Source: an uncultured Verrucomicrobiales bacterium | GTDB lineage: Bacteria; Verrucomicrobiota; Verrucomicrobiia; Verrucomicrobiales; Akkermansiaceae | Assembly (NCBI GenBank): GCA_937934595.1 | Contig: CALGZA010000025.1 | Coordinates: 1-64,000, forward strand | Direction of reading: 5' to 3' | Length of the DNA: 64,000 nt | Part shown: positions 35,627 to 44,535 of the stretch, one piece after another | Position numbering within the stretch: the first letter of the stretch is position 1 | How the letters are laid out: every line of letters starts with the position of its first letter | Program-made: the position numbers and the translations under genes | The notes under the pieces: generated by a model | The model's database searches: none | Told to the model about the DNA's origin: nothing | The model's input: only the letters and a program-made list of their open reading frames with translations

Positions 35627-37288
35627 TTACTTATTACACGCTTCATCGGCATCCTCACCGGCATCCGCATCCTTCTCACTCACTTTATATGAACAAACCA
35701 CCATGTCACTCAAGAACTTGTCAGCATCCTCTATCGCCTCTCTAGTTATCTCAAAGCAATCACGCCCACTATTACCCTGTATCAACTTAAGCCCAAACTG
35801 GTAATCCTTAAACTTACTACGGCAAATTTGAAGCACACTGCGACCCTGAAGCGATGACAATTCCGCTAAAACCATCACAGCACCTTCAGTAAACTCCATC
35901 GTCACTCCATGCTTCGTATTAAATTCACGTGCATAGATACCCACCTCATCACGCACTTTCTCTATATCCACCCTCAATCCCTCTTCCCTATACTTAGCTA
36001 AAACCGCCTCCTTATTATCGATCAACTCAGCATCAACCTTCAACTCAGAAACAGAGGTCCCTGGTAGCTCAAATTTAAACTCCCGTAACATTTCCGCCAA
36101 CACAGTCATCAAAGCACGTGCACCCGTATCCTCACGCTCCGCCAGCTCCGCCACCCTCTCTATCGCACTACCATCAAAATGTGCATGGATACCATAAGCC
36201 TCAAACTCTCGCTCATACTGCCTCAAAATACTCCCCTCAGAAAATTTCATGATACTCACAAAATCATTCCTATCAAGCTTCTCACAAACAACTCGAACCG
36301 GCAGCCTACCAATAAACTCAGCCTCAAAACCATACTCAATAAAATCCTGAGTCTCCAGTCTCTTAAACAACTCACCATCCTCTACCTCATCTCGCTCATC
36401 AACCTGAAAACCTATCTGACCACTCAGAACGCGCTTAGAAACTATCTTCTCTAGTCCAGAAAACGCCCCACTCACTATAAATAAAATATGTCGCGTATTT
36501 ATCGTCTCCTTCTGGGGCTTGCCCCCTCGCTCTAATGCCATCATAGACATCATCTGACCCTTCATATCCATCGGATTACTCAAAGCCACCTCAGTCTCCT
36601 CCATCAGCTTCAATAACGTAGTCTGAACTCCTCTACCACTCACATCCTTACCAAAATTACCGCCACTCTTACCAGCCAGCTTATCAACCTCATCTATGTA
36701 AATAATCCCATACTCAGCCAGCTCCACATTCCCATCAGCCTTCCGCACAAGCTCCCTCACCAAGTCATCCACATCCCCTCCCACATAACCAGTCTCAGAA
36801 AACTTCGTAGCATCCGCCTTCACAAAAGGAACTCCTATCATCTCCGCTATATGCTTCACCAAATACGTCTTACCCACACCAGTTGGACCCACCACTATCA
36901 CATTCTGCTTCTGATACTCCAGTGAATCCTCCTCACCCGCATCCTCCATAGCACGAACATTCTTTGCATGATTATAATGATCACATACCGCTATAGACAA
37001 AGCCTTCTTCGCATCATCCTGACGGATCACAAACCTATCCAAATGAGCCTTTACCTCACGTGGCACCAAATTAAAATCATCCAATGAAGCCAAAGCATCC
37101 ACCACAACCTCATCAGAATCACCCTCATCAGGAATCACCGGATCCACCTCCTGAACAAACGGATTAAACGAAACCCCCTTGCCTCCTATCTTACTAAATA
37201 AATCCTTCAACGTCTCCTGCATCTCCTCAGGACTTGGCGGTCCATCCTCTTTACCTGGCTTCCTCTCTTTATCTTTATCACTCATCAT
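35627..37288 (-). CDS. ClpX-like AAA+ unfoldase without zinc finger
   Basis: A 553-residue AAA+ protein resembling ClpX. Walker A is VVGPTGVGKT (132-141), with pore region FSETGYVGGDV, Walker B IIYIDE (195-200), ILFIVSGAFSGLEKI, EFIGRLPVRV, and sensor-2 TGARALMTVLAEML. The N-terminal Cys4 zinc-binding domain of ClpX is replaced by an acidic linker. A C-terminal extension of ~100 residues is added. The tripeptide IGF (292-294) at the ClpP-docking loop position is retained, so contact with a ClpP is conceivable. It is probably a second ClpX-type protein with its own substrates; the canonical ClpX is not in this window. Confidence 0.85.
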   Translation of the reverse strand: MMSDKDKERKPGKEDGPPSPEEMQETLKDLFSKIGGKGVSFNPFVQEVDPVIPDEGDSDEVVVDALASLDDFNLVPREVKAHLDRFVIRQDDAKKALSIAVCDHYNHAKNVRAMEDAGEEDSLEYQKQNVIVVGPTGVGKTYLVKHIAEMIGVPFVKADATKFSETGYVGGDVDDLVRELVRKADGNVELAEYGIIYIDEVDKLAGKSGGNFGKDVSGRGVQTTLLKLMEETEVALSNPMDMKGQMMSMMALERGGKPQKETINTRHILFIVSGAFSGLEKIVSKRVLSGQIGFQVDERDEVEDGELFKRLETQDFIEYGFEAEFIGRLPVRVVCEKLDRNDFVSIMKFSEGSILRQYEREFEAYGIHAHFDGSAIERVAELAEREDTGARALMTVLAEMLREFKFELPGTSVSELKVDAELIDNKEAVLAKYREEGLRVDIEKVRDEVGIYAREFNTKHGVTMEFTEGAVMVLAELSSLQGRSVLQICRSKFKDYQFGLKLIQGNSGRDCFEITREAIEDADKFLSDMVVCSYKVSEKDADAGEDADEACNK

Positions 37289-37398
37289 CGCTGTATACTA
37301 AAACTCTGCCTCATAATCCCACGAAAACCACTAGAAAATTTCATAATTTTTCCACCTCACCACCCCACCAACACAAATCCACCCCCAAACTCACTACC

Positions 37399-39258
37399 TC
37401 AATACCTCAAAAAATCTCGCATCGCACAAAGCACCCCATTCGCAGCATGAAAATCGACACTATCAGGCAGATCACTGCTCGCATAAGCCGCACTCACTCC
37501 CACCATCTTCTCCTCAGCCATCTCCACCAATGCCTCATAAGAAAAATCACCATTTCTTACCTTCATCAGAAAATCCACATTCGGACTTCGTAACCGTATC
37601 ACACCCTCCACTGCTATCATCTCCGCGATCTCTAACAACCTCAAAGTATGCATCATATTCTTAGAGTCATAACCTCTATCATGCTTACTATTCACCAGAA
37701 ACCTACTCTCATTCCGTGACCTCACCCACCCCCAATATTCCTTATGCAGCCTACAATGCCTCTTAAAAGCATCCACATTACAAACCATCCACCCCAAAGG
37801 CTCAGCCCCCTTCGGCACCGAACTACAAATCACCTCCTGCTCATCAGAACGAGAAAACATACCACGATAAGGCACTGACTCATCATAAAAAATAGCATAA
37901 GTATTCGGAGCATGGTTCACTGCCACCAACCCACACTTCTCAGCAGATATCCCCCTCTCACGCATCCAGTCAGCCAGCCCCACTCCTCCACACCCCGCCA
38001 GAACCTGACAAAATTCAATCAAATCCTTACGCTTCTCAGGCTCAGGACTAACGATCTTCTTATTCAAACCTCGCGCCTTCTTAACCTGCCCCAGCGCATA
38101 TCCACCAAAACTCATCTCGCACTGCTTCGTCAAAAACAAACTCGGATCAATCAAATCCATCACAGGATGGCGGTAACGAACACAATCCTCAGGCATATAA
38201 AGCATCTCCAGAGCATTCGGATTACTCTTCATCAAAAGCTGCATATACTTACCAAGCTCATAGTAAACCTCATCACCAAGCTCATCCTGAACCTGCTCAA
38301 CACACTCCGCACCTGTCAAAAATACATCAGGTGCAGCAAAAACCCCTCGTAAATCAACATCAGAATCCGGAGTATTCGTCCCATATGCCTGACTCCCAGC
38401 CACCGACTCAAACAACAACAAATCCCTCTCACGCACCCTCTCCAATGTAAATGATGACTTCCTAATATATGCCCCACTCCCCAGCGAAATAGAATCACGG
38501 AACAACCTATCCAAACCCGGACATTGCACCGGAGGTCTCCTCATCCCTCCCACCTCTTCACGCTCCACCTCAACTCCCAGAAAATCATCTAGCCCACTAA
38601 CTCGCGCCATCTTCTCCTTCTCACCAGAATCACACTTATGCGCCAAAAGACGATCAATCACCCCATGCAAATCCTCAGGAAGACCTACCAGAAGCTCACC
38701 AAACCGCACAGGACTCGGCTCTCTCCGCTCAGCCACCCAGATCGCAGACAGAGTAGCCCTCAGACAGTACAAATAATCTTTAGCCCTCACCTCCCCCATA
38801 TCACTTCGTAAAGCACTCTTCCACACTTGCCGAGCCATCCCCCTATAATGGTCATATAAAGCCTTATCCGAAAAAACCTCCCCATAAGCAGCACGCCACG
38901 CATCAAGAAAACCCGGCTCCTCACGATAAACTATCGGTGAATACAACCACTCAGATAGAGAACCATTAGACTTCCTCAGTAAACCCAACGCCTTCCTAAC
39001 CTCCCAACCACCAGGATCCAAATCATCCTCAATAGGTATCTCTATAGTCTCACTGGCCGAGAAAACTCGCAAATACTCACTTTCTGGATGCGCATAAATA
39101 AAACGAATATCATAATCACTATCAGGAGACTCAAACCCCCAAGCCCTGCTACCTGACTCACAAGCATATAAAATCCTCACACCCAGACGCTCCTCAGTCT
39201 CGCTCAACATAACCTGAATCTTCTCCTCAACACTCATCATAACCAAATCCTTAACCAA
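37399..39258 (-). CDS. Tandem RlaP-type nucleotidyltransferase fusion
   Basis: A 619-residue protein with two predicted polymerase-beta-fold nucleotidyltransferase domains. The first has ACESGSRAWGFESPDSDYD (Gly36, Ser37, Asp48, Asp50). The second has SVAGSQAYGTNTPDSDVD (Gly288, Ser289, Asp300, Asp302). Both keep the GS and DxD metal motifs of the RlaP (YcgL-type) family, named for its association with RNA ligases and RNA repair. Fusion of two copies is unusual. It lies about 13.7 kb from the rtc operon and in no obvious operon. Starts at internal Mets M7/M8 are possible. The substrate is unknown. Confidence 0.82.
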   Translation of the reverse strand: MVKDLVMMSVEEKIQVMLSETEERLGVRILYACESGSRAWGFESPDSDYDIRFIYAHPESEYLRVFSASETIEIPIEDDLDPGGWEVRKALGLLRKSNGSLSEWLYSPIVYREEPGFLDAWRAAYGEVFSDKALYDHYRGMARQVWKSALRSDMGEVRAKDYLYCLRATLSAIWVAERREPSPVRFGELLVGLPEDLHGVIDRLLAHKCDSGEKEKMARVSGLDDFLGVEVEREEVGGMRRPPVQCPGLDRLFRDSISLGSGAYIRKSSFTLERVRERDLLLFESVAGSQAYGTNTPDSDVDLRGVFAAPDVFLTGAECVEQVQDELGDEVYYELGKYMQLLMKSNPNALEMLYMPEDCVRYRHPVMDLIDPSLFLTKQCEMSFGGYALGQVKKARGLNKKIVSPEPEKRKDLIEFCQVLAGCGGVGLADWMRERGISAEKCGLVAVNHAPNTYAIFYDESVPYRGMFSRSDEQEVICSSVPKGAEPLGWMVCNVDAFKRHCRLHKEYWGWVRSRNESRFLVNSKHDRGYDSKNMMHTLRLLEIAEMIAVEGVIRLRSPNVDFLMKVRNGDFSYEALVEMAEEKMVGVSAAYASSDLPDSVDFHAANGVLCAMRDFLRY

Positions 39259-39408
39259 CTACAAAAAATGAACAACCTCAGAATAAAAAAATAACCCAAA
39301 AATAAAATCAGCATTCTTGAAAAACAAAAAATCAGCAGAAAAACCAAATCACAACCTATTATACGCTTTAACTTGACTTACAGAAATATAGAGACTAATT
39401 ATCACACT

Positions 39409-40092
39409 ATGAATTACTTATCAAAATCTACCATCCTAATGCTATCGCTAAATAATTTCGCGCTGGCTCAGATTATAACGAATGGTAGTTTTGAAAACAA
39501 TGTCTTTATAGCCGACGGCTCAGCCCCAGTTGAAATCTCGTCTAGCCAATCAGACACTGACTCCACCCCAGTAATAACAGGCTGGAATATCGCAGGCAGC
39601 CCACTAACCCTTATGGGAGCCACTACCGATGGCAGTTACTCCATAGCCCTACCCCCACACGTCGAGGGCGGCACCGCCAACTCAGTTAGCCAGTCATTTA
39701 ACCTGTCAGCAAGCGGTTCTCACCAGCTCACCCTAGATACACTTTTCCCCGTATCCAGAGGCTTATTCGCGCCAAATGCCTCCGCCGGAGGACTAGCCAC
39801 TATCACTGATGCTGCTAACTCAATAGTCACAAGCTGGACCTTCAGCGCCGTCCAAGGAGACAATATGGCTGACAACCTAAGCCACAGCTTCACAGCCGGA
39901 GTAGGAGCATACACCCTTAGCCTATCCAGCTTACCTCAGTTCCCACCCAGCCCTATTTCAGCCTCGCGTACGGCAATAATCGTCGACAACGTAGCTATCA
40001 CCAGCGTACCAGAACCATCCGCAGTCATCTTACTCGCCCTCGGCACACTCACTCTTACCTGCAGAAGAAAAAGAGCAAAATCACTCATTTAA
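39409..40092 (+). CDS. PEP-CTERM sorting protein with beta-sandwich domain
   Basis: A secreted protein that starts at Met 39409 (MNYLSKSTILMLSLNNFALAQ), giving a normal signal peptide; the open frame begins at 39373 with 12 extra residues. The mature part starts IITNGSFENN and resembles DUF642/choice-of-anchor beta-sandwich domains (ITGWNIAG, VSQSFNLS, IIVDNVAI). It ends with the exosortase signal VPEPSAVILLALGTLTLTC plus RRKR. It should be processed by an exosortase (not in this window) and released or fixed at the cell surface. Confidence 0.88.
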   Translation: MNYLSKSTILMLSLNNFALAQIITNGSFENNVFIADGSAPVEISSSQSDTDSTPVITGWNIAGSPLTLMGATTDGSYSIALPPHVEGGTANSVSQSFNLSASGSHQLTLDTLFPVSRGLFAPNASAGGLATITDAANSIVTSWTFSAVQGDNMADNLSHSFTAGVGAYTLSLSSLPQFPPSPISASRTAIIVDNVAITSVPEPSAVILLALGTLTLTCRRKRAKSLI

Positions 40093-40128
40093 ACCACCAC
40101 ACACCCCGCATTAACAGTGTGAATGGCA

Positions 40129-40794
40129 TTACTCCCAAGTAGGCAGTTTCGGCAAAAAAGGTATCCTAACAGACAGCGGCCACATACTAATGCCACCACT
40201 CAAGCCTATCGCGCTTACTTCCACCCCCTCCTTTAATCCCAATGCCAACCCCGCTATGGGCGTCTGTATCTTCACCCCAGTTCCACCTGCAGTCCTCCCC
40301 ATATAAAAACCAACTTCCTTGCCTATCGCATTATGATCTAATAACGCAGATACTCCATCCACCTCCCTAACCAACTGCTCCATAAACGTATTACTATTCG
40401 GCCCCGGATATGAACGATAAACAGAGTCATCATGTACAGCAACAAAATCACGAATATCTCTAACAAAATGAGGATTCCCCTTCCCATCAGACTGAGAAAG
40501 TATCCGCACACGCTCACCCCATCGCCACCCAGAATAAGCCACCGCTGAACGAATCTCTCTATCCACTACACCACTCCGAGGACTAGTAACCTCAACCCTA
40601 CGCCATGGTGAACCAACATCCGCTCTGTAATCAAGAAATGTGTGCGTCGCAAACTGTGCAATCTTAGCCCCACTCTTAGGAATATCTATATCCTTCACCA
40701 CCACAAGACTATCCGGCCTAACCACAGCCTGAAAACCACAGCTACTAAATAAACACGCTACCAGAATCAACCATAATACAGCAAATAGTCTCAT
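40129..40794 (-). CDS. DUF3750-family lipoprotein
   Basis: A 221-residue protein with a lipobox (LVACLFSSCGF) and a DUF3750 domain, recognised by TFLDYRADVGSPWRRVEV, SYPGPNSNTFMEQLVREV, AIGKEVGFYMGRTAGGTG and the C-terminal GLKEGVEVSAIGLSGGISM. It is probably anchored to a membrane facing the periplasm. The function of DUF3750 is not established. It follows peptide deformylase by 38 bases on the same strand. Confidence 0.82.
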   Translation of the reverse strand: MRLFAVLWLILVACLFSSCGFQAVVRPDSLVVVKDIDIPKSGAKIAQFATHTFLDYRADVGSPWRRVEVTSPRSGVVDREIRSAVAYSGWRWGERVRILSQSDGKGNPHFVRDIRDFVAVHDDSVYRSYPGPNSNTFMEQLVREVDGVSALLDHNAIGKEVGFYMGRTAGGTGVKIQTPIAGLALGLKEGVEVSAIGLSGGISMWPLSVRIPFLPKLPTWE

Positions 40795-40832
40795 AAAATA
40801 TACTCAGAAACCCATAACCAAAAACACTGAAA

Positions 40833-41393
40833 CTATCGCTTCTCCCACTCAGTATTCGCCAATTCCTTTAACTTCTTCCTCAAGCGCGTCTTACCAGTAG
40901 TACTAAGCCTATCCGTAAACAAAATACCATTCAGATGATCCACCTCATGCTGAATCGCACGTGCAAGTAAACCATCAGACTCAATCACTTTTACAGAGCC
41001 ATCCAGCTGGGGCAAACGAGCCTTCACCACTGTCGGACGGTTCACCTTCGCCCTTACCTCCTGGATACTCAGGCATCCCTCACTCTCAGACTCCTTAGGC
41101 CCACTTAATTCCAACTCAGGATTAATAAAAACCAACGGCATATGATCAGCCATCTCCGCATCTTCACCATCCACCTTAAAAAAACTAACACTCTCAGGAT
41201 CAGGTGACACATCCACCACAGCCAACCTTATATCCACTCCTATCTGCGGAGCCGCCAGACCAATTCCCTCAGCATCCTCCATCGTCTCTATCATATCAGC
41301 AACAAGCTTCTCTAATTCAGAATCCACCTGAGAAACTGATACACATTTTTTTCTGAGCACAGGCTCACCATACTGAACTATATCGAGGATCAT
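40833..41393 (-). CDS. def: Peptide deformylase
   Basis: Removes the N-formyl group from nascent proteins. The 186-residue protein has the three family motifs intact: GIGLAAPQIG, ESEGCLSI (metal-binding Cys) and QHEVDHLNG (HExxH-type metal site). The loop between the first two motifs is longer than in E. coli (inserted acidic segment around EDAEMADHMP). It is in the exbB-exbD run, with 39 bases before it. Confidence 0.96.
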   Translation of the reverse strand: MILDIVQYGEPVLRKKCVSVSQVDSELEKLVADMIETMEDAEGIGLAAPQIGVDIRLAVVDVSPDPESVSFFKVDGEDAEMADHMPLVFINPELELSGPKESESEGCLSIQEVRAKVNRPTVVKARLPQLDGSVKVIESDGLLARAIQHEVDHLNGILFTDRLSTTGKTRLRKKLKELANTEWEKR

Positions 41394-41432
41394 AACGTAA
41401 TTGAAAATATTAAATGATTTACCCTGCAGAGT

Positions 41433-41846
41433 CTAATCCCTCTTCAGAATAACTCGTTTCGAGATAGACTTAAAACCAGCTTGAGTCAATGTTTCCAGCA
41501 CGAACAATTCATCTTTCTCAGCTGCACCCTCATCCTGCTCCAGCTCAAAACGTGCATCCGGCTTTATCGCTCTATACTCCCTCAGGTAAATCAACAGCTC
41601 ACCACGCTGAACCCGAATCGCATTCAACACAAACTCACCATCCTTAGATATCGCTATCACCGCATTCTTCTTAACCTCTAACTCAGTAGGTAAAGCACTC
41701 ACAGTCGGTAAATCAATATTCAACGTATGACGCTTCTCCTTAAATTGTGTCGTAACAACAAAGAAAATAAGCAATATCGTCAAAATATCAATCAACGGTA
41801 AAATAGGCACCGAAGGAGTCGGTTTATTACTACGATGAAATTTCAT
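41433..41846 (-). CDS. exbD: ExbD/TolR-family biopolymer transport protein
   Basis: A 137-residue protein with one N-terminal membrane helix. The helix VPILPLIDILTILLIFFVVTT carries the key Asp in PLIDILTIL, where the proton-conducting Asp of ExbD/TolR sits. The C-terminal periplasmic domain follows. With the upstream ExbB-like and TonB-like genes it forms a proton-motive-force transducer. It is 21 bases downstream of exbB. Confidence 0.9.
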   Translation of the reverse strand: MKFHRSNKPTPSVPILPLIDILTILLIFFVVTTQFKEKRHTLNIDLPTVSALPTELEVKKNAVIAISKDGEFVLNAIRVQRGELLIYLREYRAIKPDARFELEQDEGAAEKDELFVLETLTQAGFKSISKRVILKRD

Positions 41847-41867
41847 AAGCGAAACAATAAATAACCA

Positions 41868-42530
41868 CTAATTAAGATTCCTACCCTTTGAATAAGCACT
41901 CACAAACTTATCCATCACCACCTCAAGCCTCGCAGAATAACTATCAATCTTACGATTAAAATAACCATGCGCTATAACCGCAGGAACTGCCACAGCAAGA
42001 CCAGATACCGTCGTAATCAACGCCTCAGAAATACCCTGCGCCATCTCTTCATACTTACCATCTCCTGCACCCACTCCCTCAAAAACCGTAAACAAACCAG
42101 TCGCCGTACCTAATAAACCCAACAAAGGCGCTATCGCTATAATAACCTCCAAAAAAGGAATCCCAACCTGTAACTTATGGATCTCCTCACGCGCACTCAC
42201 CTGCACCGCCTCCTGTATCTCCAAATCCTTCCTATCATGCCTATCCAGAACCACATCACAGAGCTTCTGCAGCACACTCGGATATGTCTCCTTACTCCTA
42301 TTGATCCAGTTCGTCGTCTCCTCATCACCTGCAGATGCATACGCATTCATACTATTCACAAGCTCATCAGGAATTACCTTCTGACGTGATAAAATCATAG
42401 CCTGATAAAGCATCACCGCTATAGCAGCCGTCGAACACAGCATAATAAAATATATAAATAAACCACCTTTATCGATGAAGGAAAATAAACTATCGAGAAA
42501 ACTACTATCTGTTTTGGTTGTGATCATCAT
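41868..42530 (-). CDS. exbB: ExbB/TolQ/MotA-family proton channel
   Basis: An ~220-residue membrane protein with three helices. The conserved region is VGIPFLEVIIAIAPLLGLLGTATGLFTVF followed by GISEALITTVSGLAVAVPAVIAHGYF, the MotA/TolQ/ExbB signature. The frame extends to 42593, which would overlap the upstream TonB-like gene; the Met at 42530 (or 42527) is preferred because it starts just after that gene's stop. It is the motor partner of the ExbD-like protein. Confidence 0.92.
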   Translation of the reverse strand: MMITTKTDSSFLDSLFSFIDKGGLFIYFIMLCSTAAIAVMLYQAMILSRQKVIPDELVNSMNAYASAGDEETTNWINRSKETYPSVLQKLCDVVLDRHDRKDLEIQEAVQVSAREEIHKLQVGIPFLEVIIAIAPLLGLLGTATGLFTVFEGVGAGDGKYEEMAQGISEALITTVSGLAVAVPAVIAHGYFNRKIDSYSARLEVVMDKFVSAYSKGRNLN

Positions 42531-42552
42531 AATGATTTGTATAAATGGAAAA

Positions 42553-43905
42553 TTAATTAAACTGGAAATAATAAATAAACTCCAAAGGATCACCCCCTTG
42601 GCTTTTTCTTACCCTCTGGGGCATCGTTGGTATCTTAGCTGATGTCAATGCCTGAAATGTGATACTCGTCTGGTTCTCACTACCCAGCACTTTAGATATA
42701 ACCCTGTAATTAATAACCTTCCCCCTCTCATTCACCATAAAACCAATACGCAGTGTACCAGGTTGAATCAAATCAGCATGCATCATCACCCTCCGCTGCC
42801 ACTCCTGCTCCACTAACTTAGATATCTTCGCCATATAGACACCCACCGGCGTCTTTTTCACATTCCCTGAAGCTATTTTACTCCTTCTCGAGATCGTCCC
42901 CTGCATCACCTTGGCCTTCGCCTCAGACCTCATCCCCTTCTTAGTTGCATTTCGCGCAGCCTCTCTCTGAGCTATAGCTCTCTTCTCTGCCTCTTTCTGG
43001 GCTGCTCTCCGCTTCCTCATCTCTCTCTCAGCCTTCCGCATAGCAGCATCAGCAGCCCTCTTCTTATTGGAAATTAATCGCTTTAACTCCTCATCACTAG
43101 CTACATCAGTAGCTCCTTTATTCTGTGAAATAGGCTCCCTTTCCCTACGCAGCTCCTTCTTCTGCGTCTCCATATTTCGCTTAGCACTTTCCAAATGCTG
43201 CTGCGCTAATAGCGCTTTTTTCTCCGCCGCCCCACCATCCATATTACTCTCTATTCCACTTTCAATAGCCTTTTTATCTAACCTATCCTGACTAAGCTCC
43301 GCCTTGCTCTCTTCTGCCTGCTCACGTTTCAGCTTCTCTTCCTGTGACTTAGCCGCATCAGCACCCAAATTCATATGCTCAAGCACCCCATCCTGAAATC
43401 GAGTATCCACTAGTTCCTGATTCCTTTCCTTATCATCAATGCCATCCACAGATGGCCTATCCGGAGCATCTAGCACACTCGCCTTGTTACTAGCCGCCAA
43501 TGTATCACGCTCCCCCTGAACATCAGTATCCGGCACCTTCCCACTTAACTGGTCATCACTGGTCCGAGCATATTTAAGTACGCTTGCCTTCCGCTCAGGC
43601 TTCTTCTCAGCACGCCTAGGCTTTACCACTAAATTCCTCAGCTCTTCAGAGGTCATCGGCGCTTCCATCTCACGCGCCTTCTCCGGACTCTCGCGTAAAT
43701 CCTCCACCAAAGCCTCTATCTTTAATTCCACCATCACAGCATTCTCTTCCTCTTCTATGTCTTCTATAACCTTAGAAAAAAATTGAATGTAGATAAAACT
43801 CATCAATACCACCACGTGAAAAATAACCGATACCACCACACAAATACCTGCGGTCATCCACTTACCCGTCCCTCCAGGACTAAATGTCTTATCAGCTGTC
43901 AACAA
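42553..43905 (-). CDS. TonB-like energy-transducer protein with long coiled-coil
   Basis: A 450-residue protein. An N-terminal membrane helix (GICVVVSVIFHVVVLMSFIY) is followed by a ~280-residue charged, coiled-coil-prone region (for example RAADAAMRKAEREMRKRR and AAQKEAEKRAIAQREAARN). It ends with a TonB-type C-terminal domain (ISKLVEQEWQRRVMM, LRIGFMVNERGKVINYRV, and FQALTSAKIPTMPQ). The long spacer should bridge the periplasm. It is the first gene of a minus-strand unit with exbB, exbD, def and the DUF3750 lipoprotein; no outer-membrane receptor is nearby, so TolA-like function is also possible. Confidence 0.85.
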   Translation of the reverse strand: MLTADKTFSPGGTGKWMTAGICVVVSVIFHVVVLMSFIYIQFFSKVIEDIEEEENAVMVELKIEALVEDLRESPEKAREMEAPMTSEELRNLVVKPRRAEKKPERKASVLKYARTSDDQLSGKVPDTDVQGERDTLAASNKASVLDAPDRPSVDGIDDKERNQELVDTRFQDGVLEHMNLGADAAKSQEEKLKREQAEESKAELSQDRLDKKAIESGIESNMDGGAAEKKALLAQQHLESAKRNMETQKKELRREREPISQNKGATDVASDEELKRLISNKKRAADAAMRKAEREMRKRRAAQKEAEKRAIAQREAARNATKKGMRSEAKAKVMQGTISRRSKIASGNVKKTPVGVYMAKISKLVEQEWQRRVMMHADLIQPGTLRIGFMVNERGKVINYRVISKVLGSENQTSITFQALTSAKIPTMPQRVRKSQGGDPLEFIYYFQFN

Positions 43906-44015
43906 GCTAATTTTGCCACATTACTCACCAACGTAAATCATATTTTAAAGAAAATAGAATAGAGATTGATACCTTCACCAGCTATGCTAACGTTATCTTA
44001 ACTAATTACTGATAA

Positions 44016-44486
44016 ATGAAACTAATAACAAAAATCACCACCTCTACAGCCATCGCCACCATCTGCTCTTTTACATCACTCACCCACCTAGCAAAAGCAC
44101 ACTGCGAAGTGCCATGCGGAATTTACTCAGATAAAACAGTTTTCGCTGATTTACACACTCACCTCGCCACTATCGAGAAAGCCATGAATCAGATTAACTC
44201 TCTCTCAAAAGAACCCAGCAAAAACGCCAACCAACTCACACGCTGGATCAACAATAAAGAATCACACGCTACAAAAATCCAAGAAATCGTCAGCCAATAT
44301 TTCCTCACTCAGCGAATCAAAGTAGATGAAGCTAAAACAAATAAAAACGCCTACTTACTCAAGCTAACTCAGCTCCACCAAATCACAGTCCTAGCCATGA
44401 AATGTAAGCAAACAACGGACGTAGAACATGCACAAAAACTCCATAACGTAATTGACCAATTCAAAATCAACTACGAAAAAAAATAA
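44016..44486 (+). CDS. sodN: Exported nickel superoxide dismutase
   Basis: A 156-residue protein in which the Ni-hook motif HCEVPCGIY (family HCxxPCGxY) follows a Sec-type signal peptide ending LAKA. Cleavage after Ala28 would directly expose His29 as the new N-terminus, which is the residue that must be free to bind Ni. The rest is a four-helix-bundle-like protein of ~128 residues, near the size of mature NiSOD. Classical NiSOD is made with a short propeptide removed by SodX and is often cytoplasmic; here signal peptidase could do both export and maturation. No sodX is adjacent. Confidence 0.85.
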   Translation: MKLITKITTSTAIATICSFTSLTHLAKAHCEVPCGIYSDKTVFADLHTHLATIEKAMNQINSLSKEPSKNANQLTRWINNKESHATKIQEIVSQYFLTQRIKVDEAKTNKNAYLLKLTQLHQITVLAMKCKQTTDVEHAQKLHNVIDQFKINYEKK

Positions 44487-44535
44487 CATAAACACCTAAT
44501 AAACCCTCCTGCTCACTCGTAAACACACATACCCA

